A DNA stretch of 64,000 nucleotides from Rhabdophis nuchalis. Lineage: Eukaryota; Chordata; Lepidosauria; Squamata; Natricidae. The stretch is taken from positions 13,306,501 through 13,370,500 of the forward strand of contig CM077649.1 of the NCBI GenBank assembly GCA_039707465.1, written 5' to 3'. Numbering within the stretch: the first letter of the stretch is position 1; every line of letters starts with the position of its first letter. Below are positions 11,401 through 20,949 of the stretch, piece by piece. The notes beneath the pieces are model-generated. The model had not been told where the DNA came from and ran no database searches. It worked only from the letters and a program-made list of their open reading frames with translations. A program made the translations under genes and the position numbers.

Positions 11401-14400
11401 TTAGTTCAGTGGATAATTGCATGTATTAAAATATTTCAAAATGATGCAATTCCATTTTACCAATTCTGGGATTCTCACAGAGAATATGTTTCACAAGATG
11501 GCTGCTGGCAAATCTTGCTATTCATGAAACTAAATGCACCAGTATAACTGCCCTTATATTCCCAACTATAGAATTGATGTCAAACTGATGGATCTGCAGC
11601 TTTCTGGGTCGATTTTTTTGCCCTTAAAAAAAGATTACAATATCAGTTCGCCACCAATTTTCTGCAAATCCCCTGTATTCCAAGATTACTCTCAGTGGTA
11701 CTAAGACAACATTCGCCAGTTCCTTTAGCACCTTGAGATGTAATCTGCCAGACTCCAGTTATGTGACTTCATTCAAAACAGCTTGGGGTTCTCTCTCCAC
11801 ATCATTGCCTAGCTGGAATAGTTTAGAACAACCTTTTGGGCATCAGGGAACCGGTTTCCATGGAGAAAGGTTTTTCTGCGGACTGGAGGGGATGTGCATG
11901 CTGGTTACATACCTCGGATGGGGCTTCAATTGTTTGAGTGGACCAGTTGCCAGCCCACGGGTAGGGTGACCCCTGGTTTACAATGTAACGAAGTTTCTTT
12001 TGGAAGGATATATTACTCTCTGAAATGAGGACAATGTAGCATAGAAGATAAAAGGATAGACCTAGTCTTTGAAAACTCATTCCTTTTTGTCCGCCTCACT
12101 TTGCTCTCTTATTCTTCAGTGTATATTTTCCGTCATAAAGAGTTTAAATTCATTGATACTTGTTCTGACTCCCTCCCTACACAAGACAAATGACTAGACT
12201 GACTGCTTCTTGGCAGCTTGCCTTGGCTAACCTGAACTAGACTGAAAGATTACGCGACACAATTCTCCGACTCTGTAGCTTCTCTGTTGTTTCCTGCAAA
12301 CCTACTCTTCACAGAGGATTTCTTTTAAAGCCTCTTGGGAAGGGCCAGGCAATTAGGCAGCTGATACTGATGATCTCCGATGGCGTCATTCTGCTAACTG
12401 CCTCCTCTCAATTCTTAGCCTGACATCCGGGACAAACTGGGTTTCCTCCTCTAGAGCTGACTCATAGGACTCCTCACTAGAGGAATCCATCAGCAGCTCA
12501 TCCGGAGCCGGCTGGGCCACAACAGATATCATGTATTAGTGAAATATTTAAATATTTTTCATATTTCAGAACTATAGCTAGAAAGAATTTTAATTAATTC
12601 TGACCTCTCCTTCAGATCCTCCTCCTGATGACATTTTAGTAACATTGAATGCCACTCTCTTGGTCTGCGTGTTATACACTCTCAGTGTCCTACATTAAAA
12701 GGAAGGTATTAATTACAAACATAGAACTGACTGCATGGCGATTAAAAAAAACCAACCTGCGCTCTCTAAAGCTATTCCGGAAAAAAACACCTGCATTAAT
12801 TTCATTTTTTAAAATTACACTTGTGCATTGATTTGGGTTTAATTTGGAAGGATAGGCAGAAGCATAAACATAGCACTAGACTACTGACTACTAAATAAAC
12901 AGACTTATTTTCTCCGAAAATAAGACCCGGCCGTATATATTTTTTTATCTCCAAAAGAGGCACCAGATATTATTTTTGGGGATGTCTTCCACTACCTCAT
13001 CTCAACAGCCCTGACCAGCTTGAGCCTGGGTGGCCACTGACGGCCCACTTCTTCTGCGGCTGCTTGCTGCCGCTCATGCATGGCGCCCCCAGACTGTTTC
13101 GCCATCAGAGGCCTTCAGAAAAGGCATCTGCAGCCAAGAAACTGGCTCCGGATTGATGAGCATGGAGCCCCCTCAGCCTTGTTCTACCCACAGAAGCCTT
13201 CAGGAAAGGTCTCTGCGGCCGAAAAACGGGCTCCGGATGGATGTGTGCAAAGCCCCCTGGCCTCCATTTCACTGTCAGAGGCATTCAGGAAAAGCCTCTG
13301 CAGCCGAGAAACAAGTTATGATGGTGCCTCTGACAGTGAAACGGAGGCGGGGAGCGACACGCGCAAGCAGCCACAGAAATGGGCTGGCAAGGTGAGGCAG
13401 GTGTCAGGTTGTTCAAGGCCCGGCTGCAACTGTCCAAAAGTAAGCAGCTCCAATCAAATCAACATTTATTTATTTCCTAAAAGGAGGATAAACTGCTGCA
13501 TTGCAGCCTCAGGTCTTATAGTTTATGATATGATTGAACATGAAAGGACGGTTCCTTGTATCTTTGCCTCACTGGCAACTTTTGCTTTGGGGGAAATTAT
13601 TTCTCACTATAAAGCAATCAGAGACCATTTATAGAGCTGGGAAACCAAGAACACTGATATGGGGGGGGGGGGAGAGGTGTCAGAAAAGCTTTACATTCTT
13701 CTGACCCACAGTTCATCACAGTATGCCTTCATGTAAACTTTTTTTTTTTAAATATCAGAAAAGAATTTAGCAGCACATAAAACAAAAAATTGAAGGTCCT
13801 GAAGGTCCCTGAAGACTCTGGAGGACTAAAAACGACCCCACGAGCAAACCGGAAGTCACTTCCGGTTTGCTCATAGGGTCGTTTTTAGTCCTCCGAAGGC
13901 TTCAGGAAACCTCCTGAAGCCTCCGGAGGGCTGTTTTCGCCCTCCCCAGGCTCCTATAAAGCCTCTGGAGCCTTGGGAGGGGGAAAAAAGAATGTATGGG
14001 GAGAGAAATGGGGGGAGAGCACCTGTCATGCGCGCATGCACACTGGGGGCGCGCACATTACATTATGGGTACGGCATGCCCACGCACGATCCCTCTGCAC
14101 CCCCCCCCCTTAATGGCACTTGAGCCAAAAAAGGTTTGCCATCGCTGCCCTAGCTTGTCTTACTATGGACCATTAGATATATTGTCTAAATGTTGTGAAC
14201 ACTTTTAAACAATAGGGAATCAGTAAAAATAACAATCTCACATTCCAATCAGTAAAAACTTACCTATCACAACTAAGAGTTGCAATATACTGTCCTACAG
14301 GGTCCCATGTAACTCCTTGTACATAACTTTTGTGTTCATTAAAAATAGAAACCTTTTGCCCTAGAAACAAGAGTTAATTTTCAAAACAGTGAGACAAGAT

Positions 14401-17400
14401 TTTACAAGTCGATACTTTTTCTTTCCATTCTAAAAAGCAATAATTAGAAAAATATGTACAAGAAACAACTACTGTTTAATACAGTTAAAATCAATATAAA
14501 CATCCTTTTTAATGATACAGGAAGGTAGTATTTTGGTAAAGGCATAAGAATTTATAAAATATGTGGTATTTTTTATCATATGCAATTAAATTGCACATGA
14601 CTGTTTTAAAGAGGAGAGTCAGCAATCTAATAATTTTGAAATGCTCTTTGGTTGCAAATTTAATATTATTAACTCTAATATCCAGGAAGAGTTACAAATA
14701 AAGAGTTACAAAATACAATTTTAAAGGGAAGAAAAGAAACCATGAGTAAATGTCCCTTTTCTATAATGATGTAATGGTGTATCATATCATTGACATTCAA
14801 TCCAGTGGTGGGATTCAATTTTTTTTACTGCTCGTTCTGTGGGTGTGGCTTGGTGGGCATGGCATGGCTTGGTGGGCCTAGCAGGGGAAGGATACTGTAA
14901 AATTTCCATTCCCACCCCACTCCAGGGGAAGATTACTGCAAAATCCCCATTCGCTCCCGATCAGCTAGGACTCGAAAGGCAGAGAATAGATGGGGGCGGG
15001 GCCAGTCAGAGGTGGTATTTACCGGTTCTTGGAACTACTCAAAATTTCCGCTACCGTTTCTCCAGAACTGGTCCGAACCTGCTGAATACCACCTCTGATT
15101 CAATCCACTTACAAATCTATTTAAGTCTGATCCAAGGCTGCTTTTTTTTCAAGAGGCAACTGGACTTTCTGTTTTTTCTTTGAAGATGTTTCGATTCTCG
15201 TCCAAGAAGCTTCTTCAGCACTGATTTGGAAAAAAAACAACCGTGCATCTTTGGGACAACCATGAACTGTATGACTGAGAATCTCCATAGATATTTAAGT
15301 CTGAGTTAATGTTATTTGTTGTGGATGCTAGATCTGCATCCTTTGACAAAATATTTTACGCGTGATTTAACTGTTCTAGTTTTTCTCACAGTGAAGACAT
15401 AAAACTTCAAGTATAGCTACTTGAAGGCTTGGAATAGCTGCTTCACGGCTTTCCAAGGTTGTCTTTTGATAAGTGTTCTGTTAGCAGCAGATATTCCATT
15501 AACTCAGGGGTTTCCAACCTTTGCAACTTTAGGTCTGAAGGACTTCAGCTCCCAGACTTCTCCAGCCAGCTATAGCTGAAGTCCTTCAGACTTAAAGTTG
15601 CAAAGGTTGGAGACCCCTGCATTAACTGAAAGAGCTGGTGACAGTGGCTTCAGGATATGTACATAGGGAGAAAACCTTGGAAAGGCTGGACAGTAGCATT
15701 CTATGACCTAACAGTCCAGATTTGCTCTCTCAAGTATAACAGATATTAAAAAATAGGCTGGTGGCACAGTATTGGAAGAAGCAAGATCCACCCACTACAG
15801 TGGAATGGACTACAGTGGAATGGACTTTAAAAGTTGTGCATTTGGCTGAGATGGCAAAAATTTCATCGTATCTTAAAGACCACTCAAATGAAAGATATAT
15901 ATTAGAATGGAGAAGATGGATCGATTGTATGCAAAAAAAGTCTCCAAATAAGAAGGTTTATATAGCATATGAAAGAATTATTTTAAAGTAGTTTATGTTT
16001 AAGATGTTTTGAGTTATAAGGAGTTAAAGAACTAGGGATAATATGTATTTATTATTTTGTTAAGACATTTTAGTTCTATGTTAGTGAATGTTATACCTTG
16101 TGCTTGTTCTGGGAAGTCTGGGGAGGGGGGAAGAGGTTGGGGGGGAGGGGGGAGGGAGAAAATGTTTGTAATCTTCTTAAAATCTTCTAATTAAAAAAAT
16201 TTAAAAAAATAGGCACGCAGTTTTATGATTCACAGTATTTTCCAAATTGTAGACTCACTATTGCTATTATTGATAAAGACATCTCCTAATTTTCCCTGTA
16301 AATATTTCAGCATATAAATTCATACACCTGAATTCTTCGTTTTCTATTGATACATTAGGCAAATAAATTGATTAGCATGCTACTTTATCTGACCCACCAA
16401 TTTGCCTTCAGGATTAATAATATATTTAATTTGTAAAATATATTTAATTTGTAAAACCGCTCCCTCTCCCCACAGGGACTCGGGGCGGTGCACAGGGAAA
16501 AATAAAACAATAAATATACAAACATAGCATAAAAACGAATTAAATCTAATACCTGTGCTAAAATCCCATTAAACACTAAAATACCCAATAATTAAATAAA
16601 AACCCTATAGCAGAGAGACTACCCTAGGCCGGCCAAGCACAAAAGATGTGTTTTTAGTTTCAGACGGAAGGAGCGGAGGTCCGTGGTTGTCCTAATATCG
16701 GGGGGAAGGTCGTTCCAGAGGGCAGGGCCCGCCACAGAGAGCGCCCTTCCCCTGGGCGTCGCCTGCTGACAAAGTCTAGTGGACGGCACCCGGAGAAGAT
16801 TAAGATCTAACTATCTAACAAAATGAAATTCAATTGTGAAAAAAGTAAGGTTCTACATTTAGGCAAGAAAAACAAAATGCACAGGTACAGTATAGGTGGG
16901 ACCTTGCTCAATAGTAGCAACTGTGAGAGGGATCTTGGAATCCTAGTGGACAACCATTTAAATATGAGCCAGCAGTGTGCAGCAGCTGCCAAAAAAGCCA
17001 ACACAGTACTAGGCTGCATAAACAGAGGGATAGAATCTAGATCACGTGAAGTGTTAATGCCACTGTATAGTGTCTTGGTAAGGCCACACTTGGAATACTG
17101 CATACAGTTTTGGTCGCCACGATGTAGAAAAGACATGGAGACTCTGGAAAGAGTGCAGAGAAGAGCAACCAAGATGATTAGGGGACTGGAGGCTAAAACA
17201 TATGAAGAACGGTTGCAGGAACTGGGTATGTCTAGTTTGATAAAGAGAAGGACCAGGGGAGACATGATAACAGTGTTCCGATATCTCAGAGGGTGCCACA
17301 AAGAAGAGGGAGTCAAACTATTCTCCAAGGCACCTGGGGGCAGGACAAGAAGCAATGGGTGGAAACTAATCAAGGAGAGAAGCAACTTAGAACTAAGGAG

Positions 17401-20214
17401 AAATTTCCTGACAGTTAGAACAATTAACCTCTGGAACAGCTTGCCTCCAGAAGTTGTGAATGCCCCAACCCTGGAAGTCTTTAAGAAGATGTTAGATAGC
17501 CATTTGTCTGAAATGGTATAAGGTTCCTGCCCACTTAGGGGGTTGGACTAGAAGACCTACAAGGTCCCTTCCAACTCTGCTATTGTATTGTAAGATGAAA
17601 GAGGTTGTAATAATATGTATAAGTGTATATAGCATACATACATTTATTCAACATATGTGAATTCATGGTTATTATAGATTTCATAGGCATGCAATTTGAG
17701 CCTCAACAATTAGTTACCTTTACTGACATCCCATAATATAGCTGTGTTGTCAACAGAGGCTGATGCCATATAATTTCCATCAGGAGTCCAGCAAATGTCA
17801 TATACATCTTCTAGGTGACCTCTTAAAAGAAGCATAGTAAAAAGAAACTGATAAAGAGGAAGTATGTTATTAAGGGCATGATGTTGGTAAATATTCCAGC
17901 TATTAAAATAGAGCTCAAGTGCACAAGCAAGCCAATCTTATATTGTTACAATTTTGTCATATTAGCAGCTTGGTTCAAGATACTATTTCATTCAGTGAAA
18001 TTTCAATTAAAGCTAAGAAAGCTACCTTAAAGTTTTGATTACTGTCCAGTTTTCCTTGTTCAGCTGGTTATCACCCTCATCATCTTGAAAAACAACGGCT
18101 TCTAACTCCTTGTTGTCATTCAACTTCCATAACAAAATTGCAGCATCTGTGAAGAATAATTTCACTGAAAAAACGCCCGCAATTTTTCCAACAATTATTT
18201 TATAATAACATAATATTACATTGTTTTGTTCCTTTTTGTTCCTTCAGTTTAGATTTGGACTCTTGGTAACCGCCTGGACAAATCCTCAAAGTTTTCTTGG
18301 CAAGGTTTTTCGGAAGTGGTTCCCCATTACCTTCTTTCTTTCTAGGGCTGAGAAAGAATGGCTGATCCAAGGTCACCTTTGGTAGGATTAGAATTCATGT
18401 CTCCTGGTTTCTAGCATGGTGCCTTAATTACAACACCACTCTGGCTCTTTACTATAAGGCTAGCTACTAGAAAATTAGAGTTAAGCATAGATAGAATTGC
18501 AATCTATCTGGAATAAAGACTCACTTCTTCCATCAGGCCGGCCTGGCCTAATTTTTTATATACCTAGCCACAGAAAGAAATTGTTTAATCAGAATTTTAA
18601 GGGGTAATTGTTAGGGGTTTTAATATTGATTTTAGCACAGGGGTGATTTAATTCAGTTTTAATATTTTGTATTTTGTATATTGTTGTATTTATTGGATTT
18701 TTAATTTCCTGTGCACCGCCCCGAGTCCCCATGGGGGAGAGGGGGCGACCTATAAATTTAATAAAATAAATAAATAAATAATAAAACCTGTTGCATTTAA
18801 TGTGCAATATACAATACATGACTGAACTGAGAAGTACTCATCACTAAACAATAATACTGTGTAAAATTGGGATTTTTTAAATTGTTTCTGGTCTTTTGTT
18901 TAAATTGTGAGATCTGTAACATTCCAACATCTTATTTTCTCTTAGTACTGGTACTACATCAATGGTACTATGAATATTGCAGTAGAAAATTCTTTTCACA
19001 GCTCAATGCTTTATACAACAATTATGAAATATAGGACAAAAGTACATGCCTTTTAAGAATAAGATTAGTAGTTATTAGTAGTTATTTAAGATACGGGCAT
19101 TGTTACCACTATTGTAATTCCATTTCTCTAAATAACCTGGTAACTTTAAAATATTTTTAATGTTAAAAGTATAATTTGTCTTTTAAAAGATTCTCGGATT
19201 GAAAAATAACCAAGAAATGCTTCACAAGAAATGCTTTACAAGAAATGCTGTCGAGCTGTTCCTTTATAAAGGTATAGATAAAGGTCCAGGTCATTTCCGA
19301 CTTGAGGGGCTGATGCTTATCTCCATTACTTAGCTGAGGGAGTCAGCATTGTCCAAGATATTTTCTGTGGTTATATGGCCAGCATGGCTATGCACCAAGG
19401 TATACAGAACACTGTTGCCTTCCTACTTAAGCATTTGCATGCTTTCGAACTGCTAGGTGGGCAGGAGCTAGCCAAAGTAACGGGAGTTCACCCTGTTGTG
19501 TGCCACTCTAGTCTCAATCCATTCTGACTAGCCCAGAATCTTTAACCACTGAGCCACTGCACATCCCTGTTCATTTATAAATGGGCATAGATACAGTATA
19601 TAAAATAAACACATTTTCTTATTAAATATTAAATTTAAATTTTCAGTGCCAACTTTACACATACCATCACCACCAGAAGCTAGAATTTCACCACTGGGAG
19701 CAAAACGTACAACATTCACAGCTTTGGTATGGCGAGCTAAATTGGACAAGAATTCCACAATTGCTTTCCCATCTGGTCCTTTTTCTACTTTCCATATCTG
19801 GTTATAAAAATACAACATCCAAAGAAAAAATATGAGAATAACTAAAACATTGAAAATCCCCCCAAAATCCCAGTGATAACATAGTTGAAAAGTAGTATGT
19901 TATATATAAAATGTTAAGATAAAATATTATTAACATTTTCATGATCAATTTGAATATAAGTACAGAAATAAAATATTTGCTGTTCTTTGACCATCGAAAG
20001 GCTGAAACTGTCCAGTTCCATAAATTACAGTTGTCAAATTGCAAAAGAACATGTAAAAATATAGCAACATCATCAATATTTAACTCACACGAACAGTTGT
20101 GTCTACTCCAGCTGAAGCCAGTCTATTGATTTTACCATCAGTTCCATGCTGGAAGTCTAAGCTGTACACTGGCTCTTTGTTGTGCCATGCAATTTCACAA
20201 GTAATTACTTTCAT
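3353..20214 (-). CDS. CHAF1B: CHAF1B, chromatin assembly factor 1 subunit B (p60), complete CDS in 13 exons
   Basis: WD40 subunit of the CAF-1 complex, which with CHAF1A and RBBP4 deposits H3-H4 on newly replicated DNA in the nucleus. Coding exons, in transcript order: 20214-20089, 19797-19665, 18146-18026, 17821-17718, 14360-14264, 12689-12605, 11142-11049, 8880-8814, 8720-8629, 8181-8025, 6059-5652, 4761-4697, 3429-3353. They total 1626 nt in one frame: 541 residues plus TAA, close to the human length of about 559. Residues 1 to about 380 are WD40 blades, for example the ASGGDD and SCDR loops. The C-terminal tail is Ser/Pro-rich and holds the B-domain-like segment [13 protein letters not shown] with RRITPIPLK, the expected ASF1-binding region. 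All introns are GT-AG. Identification rests on recognising the protein by eye. Splice sites were read from sequence and not confirmed by cDNA. Confidence 0.96.
3615..4677 (+). mobile_element. L2-clade LINE, 3' end of ORF2 and (ATT)n tail
   Basis: A 265-codon frame (3640-4437) reads [20 protein letters not shown]...[10 protein letters not shown], the C-terminal part of the L2 polyprotein, 5'-truncated. The GC-rich 3' UTR ends in (ATT)n at about 4597-4677. Homologous to the longer copy at 55765-58372. Lies in the last CHAF1B intron. Confidence 0.9.
4697..4761 (-). CDS. CHAF1B: CHAF1B coding exon 12
   Basis: Codes [20 protein letters not shown] then QH, the second half of the basic RRI...PLK motif expected to contact ASF1. 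Acceptor TTCTTAG and donor GTAAAA. Too short for an ORF scan; found by frame and homology with the preceding exon. Confidence 0.88.
5142..5581. mobile_element. hAT-type nonautonomous element with internal purine microsatellite
   Basis: Ends CAGTGGTGGGTTTCTG and the complementary AAACCCACCACTG. The exact 8-bp duplication CTCTGAAG flanks it (5134-5141, 5582-5589). The interior carries (GGAAA)n/(GAAA)n at 5276-5401. Homologous ends occur at about 14808. Confidence 0.88.
5276..5401 (+). repeat. (GGAAA)n / (GGAA)n / (GAAA)n microsatellite
   Basis: Pure purine strand running through three related motifs inside the hAT element. It causes spurious long frames on both strands. Confidence 0.95.
5652..6059 (-). 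CDS. CHAF1B: CHAF1B coding exon 11 (last WD blade and C-terminal tail)
   Basis: Largest exon, residues about 359-494. Starts with [20 protein letters not shown], the final propeller strand, then [10 protein letters not shown]. The rest is low-complexity Ser/Thr/Pro/Lys sequence and probably disordered. It ends in [17 protein letters not shown], the start of the B-domain-like ASF1-binding segment. Donor GTAAGC. Confidence 0.95.
6715..7274. mobile_element. TA-flanked nonautonomous DNA transposon (TcMar/Tigger-like), copy 2
   Basis: Same ends as 1565-2097 (CAGTGGTACCTCGG...), flanked by TA. Carries one extra block of TTCACGAACTCCGCCTCGC repeats near 6850-6915 and the same internal 114-bp-type duplication. 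Lies in a CHAF1B intron. Confidence 0.87.
7554..7762. mobile_element. degenerate hAT-type element
   Basis: Left end CAGTGGTTCCCAATATTTC resembles hAT ends; the right end is eroded. Boundaries approximate. Confidence 0.4.
8025..8181 (-). CDS. CHAF1B: CHAF1B coding exon 10 (WD40)
   Basis: Codes [20 protein letters not shown], then [20 protein letters not shown]; the last WD repeats. Donor GTAAGT within the Trp codon of ISW. Confidence 0.96.
8225..8345 (-). mobile_element. L2 LINE 3' tail fragment
   Basis: The GC-rich tail motif shared with the L2 copies (ATCCCGCCC...GGACCCAGGGCGGCGCACAG on the plus strand), preceded by (TTTTA)n. Intronic. Confidence 0.75.
8471..8606. mobile_element. palindromic hAT-type MITE
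   Basis: CAGGGGTCTGCAAAGTCGG end and its complement, hairpin centre at the CCAGCC/GGCTGG junction. Flanks are similar but not identical (CTAACA on both sides). Lies 23 bp from CHAF1B coding exon 9. Confidence 0.85.
8629..8720 (-). CDS. CHAF1B: CHAF1B coding exon 9
   Basis: Codes [20 protein letters not shown] then [11 protein letters not shown], a WD blade strand with the conserved [10 protein letters not shown] motif. A palindromic hAT MITE lies 23 bp downstream in the intron (8471-8606). Donor GTATTG. Confidence 0.95.
8814..8880 (-). CDS. CHAF1B: CHAF1B coding exon 8
   Basis: Codes [20 protein letters not shown] then LK, a short exon closing a WD blade. Donor GTGAGG after AG of a split Arg codon. 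Confidence 0.95.
9032..9227. mobile_element. hAT-type MITE (Charlie-like ends)
   Basis: Ends CAGCGGTTCTCAACC and GGTTGAGAACCACTG with exact 8-bp duplication CATTACTG (9024-9031, 9228-9235). Contains the GGGTC...GACCC internal repeats typical of short Charlie-like elements. Confidence 0.9.
10530..10689 (+). repeat. compound (ATCC)n-(AACC)n microsatellite
   Basis: About 8 ATCC units followed by about 30 AACC units in a CHAF1B intron. It accounts for the WLVG-repeat and TNQP-repeat reading frames. Confidence 0.97.
11049..11142 (-). CDS. CHAF1B: CHAF1B coding exon 7
   Basis: Codes [20 protein letters not shown], then [11 protein letters not shown], one of the most conserved p60 segments. The acceptor is preceded by a run of T on the coding strand. 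Donor GTAGGC. Confidence 0.95.
12605..12689 (-). CDS. CHAF1B: CHAF1B coding exon 6
   Basis: Codes [19 protein letters not shown] then SSGGGSEGE, completing WD blade 4 and a glycine-rich loop. The donor reads GAG|GTCAGA, weaker than the other donors in this gene. Frame continues correctly into VKSYR of the next exon. Confidence 0.9.
13820..13894. repeat. 37-bp-arm inverted repeat inside a relic DNA element
   Basis: Arms 13820-13856 and 13858-13894 are nearly complementary (GGAGGACTAAAAACGACC...), centred on CCGGAAGT/ACTTCCGG. The region to about 14152 ends like the hAT element at 21026 (GGTTTGCCATCGCTG), so this is probably an old member of that family. Confidence 0.75.
14264..14360 (-). CDS. 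CHAF1B: CHAF1B coding exon 5 (WD40)
   Basis: Codes [20 protein letters not shown], then [12 protein letters not shown]. Donor GTAAGT. The flanking introns carry L1, CR1, L2 and hAT insertions. Confidence 0.95.
14808..15102. mobile_element. hAT-type nonautonomous elements, probably nested
   Basis: Left end CAGTGGTGGGATTCAATT as at 5142; right end ACCACCTCTG at about 15099. A second CAGAGGTGGTATTTACCGG end lies inside at about 15007. Boundaries approximate. Confidence 0.6.
15505..15619. mobile_element. palindromic hAT-type MITE
   Basis: CAGGGGTTTCCAACCTTTGC end and its complement, partly deleted centre, exact duplication CATTAACT (15497-15504, 15620-15627). Confidence 0.9.
15745..16210 (+). 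mobile_element. L1 LINE 3' end
   Basis: A frame reading [20 protein letters not shown] then [16 protein letters not shown] resembles the extreme C-terminus of L1 ORF2. It is followed by a 3' UTR with a G-rich purine tract (16115-16160) and an A-rich end, both typical of L1. Intronic in CHAF1B. Confidence 0.8.
16420..16803 (-). mobile_element. L2 LINE 3' fragment
   Basis: On the minus strand it carries the L2 ORF2 end ([24 protein letters not shown], in short pieces) and the GC-rich 3' UTR. It abuts the CR1 at 16806. Confidence 0.85.
16806..17592 (+). mobile_element. CR1-type LINE, 3' end of ORF2 (young copy)
   Basis: A 232-codon frame (16823-17521) reads [20 protein letters not shown]...[20 protein letters not shown]...[10 protein letters not shown], the end of CR1 ORF2, then the CR1 3' UTR (GGGGGTTGGACTAGAAGACC) and TATTGTATTGTA tail. 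Open to its natural stop. About 99% identical by eye to 28838-29268 over 420 bp. Confidence 0.92.
17718..17821 (-). CDS. CHAF1B: CHAF1B coding exon 4 (WD40)
   Basis: Codes [20 protein letters not shown], then [14 protein letters not shown], a textbook WD repeat with GH and WD dipeptides. Donor GTAACT. Confidence 0.95.
18026..18146 (-). CDS. CHAF1B: CHAF1B coding exon 3
   Basis: Completes GGDD, then [10 protein letters not shown], an acidic loop (FQDDEGDN) and [12 protein letters not shown]. The acidic insertion between WD repeats is typical of p60. Acceptor TCACAG; donor GTAGCT after AG of a split Arg codon. Confidence 0.94.
18240..18450 (-). mobile_element. tRNA-derived SINE fragment
   Basis: Minus-strand head carries AGAGTGGTGTTGTAATTAAG (A-box-like) and GGATTAGAATTC complement. 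Homologous to the split copy at 46998-47995. Confidence 0.55.
18500..18786 (+). mobile_element. L2 LINE 3' UTR fragment
   Basis: GGCCGGCCTGGCCTAATTTT...CCCTGTGCACCGCCCCGAGT...(AATA)n, the shared L2 3' end. Confidence 0.8.
19262..19566 (-). mobile_element. old tRNA-derived SINE
   Basis: Minus-strand head TGGCTCAGTGGTTAAAG, body motifs ATGGCCAGCATGGCTATGCA and CGAACTGCTAGGTGGGCAGG on the plus strand. Same family as 54692-55048 but more diverged. Intronic between CHAF1B coding exons 2 and 3. Confidence 0.75.
19665..19797 (-). CDS. CHAF1B: CHAF1B coding exon 2 (WD40)
   Basis: Codes [20 protein letters not shown], then [10 protein letters not shown] and EILASGGD, the first complete WD repeat. 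Residues about 43-86. Acceptor AG at 19799-19798; donor GTATGT splits the second Asp codon of GGDD. Confidence 0.95.
20089..20214 (-). CDS. CHAF1B: CHAF1B coding exon 1 (start codon)
   Basis: The ATG at 20214-20212 opens [20 protein letters not shown], the highly conserved N-terminus of the family. The 3' splice site lies only one base before the ATG (AG at 20217-20216), so the 5' UTR is almost wholly in an upstream exon. Codes residues 1-42, the start of WD repeat 1. Donor GTGAGT. Confidence 0.96.
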
Positions 20215-20949
20215 TCTGTAAAAAAAGCAGATGAAAAGTTTTGAAGGTAAGTTTATTTTGATGAAAACTAGTATTACCTAATGCATGGTTATCGTTGTGC
20301 TGGTCCTTATATTTATGATGGTTTTAAACTTAAACACGGCCCATCATTCTCAAAACTACTAGCCTAAACAATGGAAAATATACCAAAGAATTGTGCCGTA
20401 GGCTAGTTATGTAGTGATAGTGTTACAATCACAGAGATGTTATGATAAGTAAGAGGAATGCTCTCATTTCCCACATATTTGTCTTTTCCTCAATAACAGC
20501 ATTCCATTATGTTTCTTTTGCTAAGAATTAAGATTCTTCAAAAGGAGGACAATGAAGCCATAAGATTAAAGTGAAATTGTATGTAATAAAAGCATACAAA
20601 TAAATATATTATTAAAAACAATAAGATGGGAACTCTGGTTTCTCTTAAAATTGTATAAACCCTTCCCCTTTTACGGAAAAAAAAACACCAAGAGAGGTTT
20701 GCTGAAACTTCAAGGAAGACTTTAGAGCAAATCTGGGTTTGTAAAAAAACACTTTAAATGCTATCCTTTCAGAAGTGTTCAAAGGATTTAACTTACAGTA
20801 CATTATCTGAATGTCTCTAAGGCACACAAGAGTTATGGTTACAATACACACTGCAAGGTGAGACACAGCAGTTTGTCCCACCCCTGTTCATGACTGAGGG
20901 GAAAAGGATCCACCAACCCCACAAATAAAATGCTCCCCCCACTTAAATA

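Noticed and set aside
13030..13634. 121- and 184-codon plus-strand frames in a CHAF1B intron
   Set aside because: Overlapping frames over a tandemly repetitive GC-rich stretch (GGCCTTCAGAAAAGG-like repeats) next to a transposon relic; no conserved domain.
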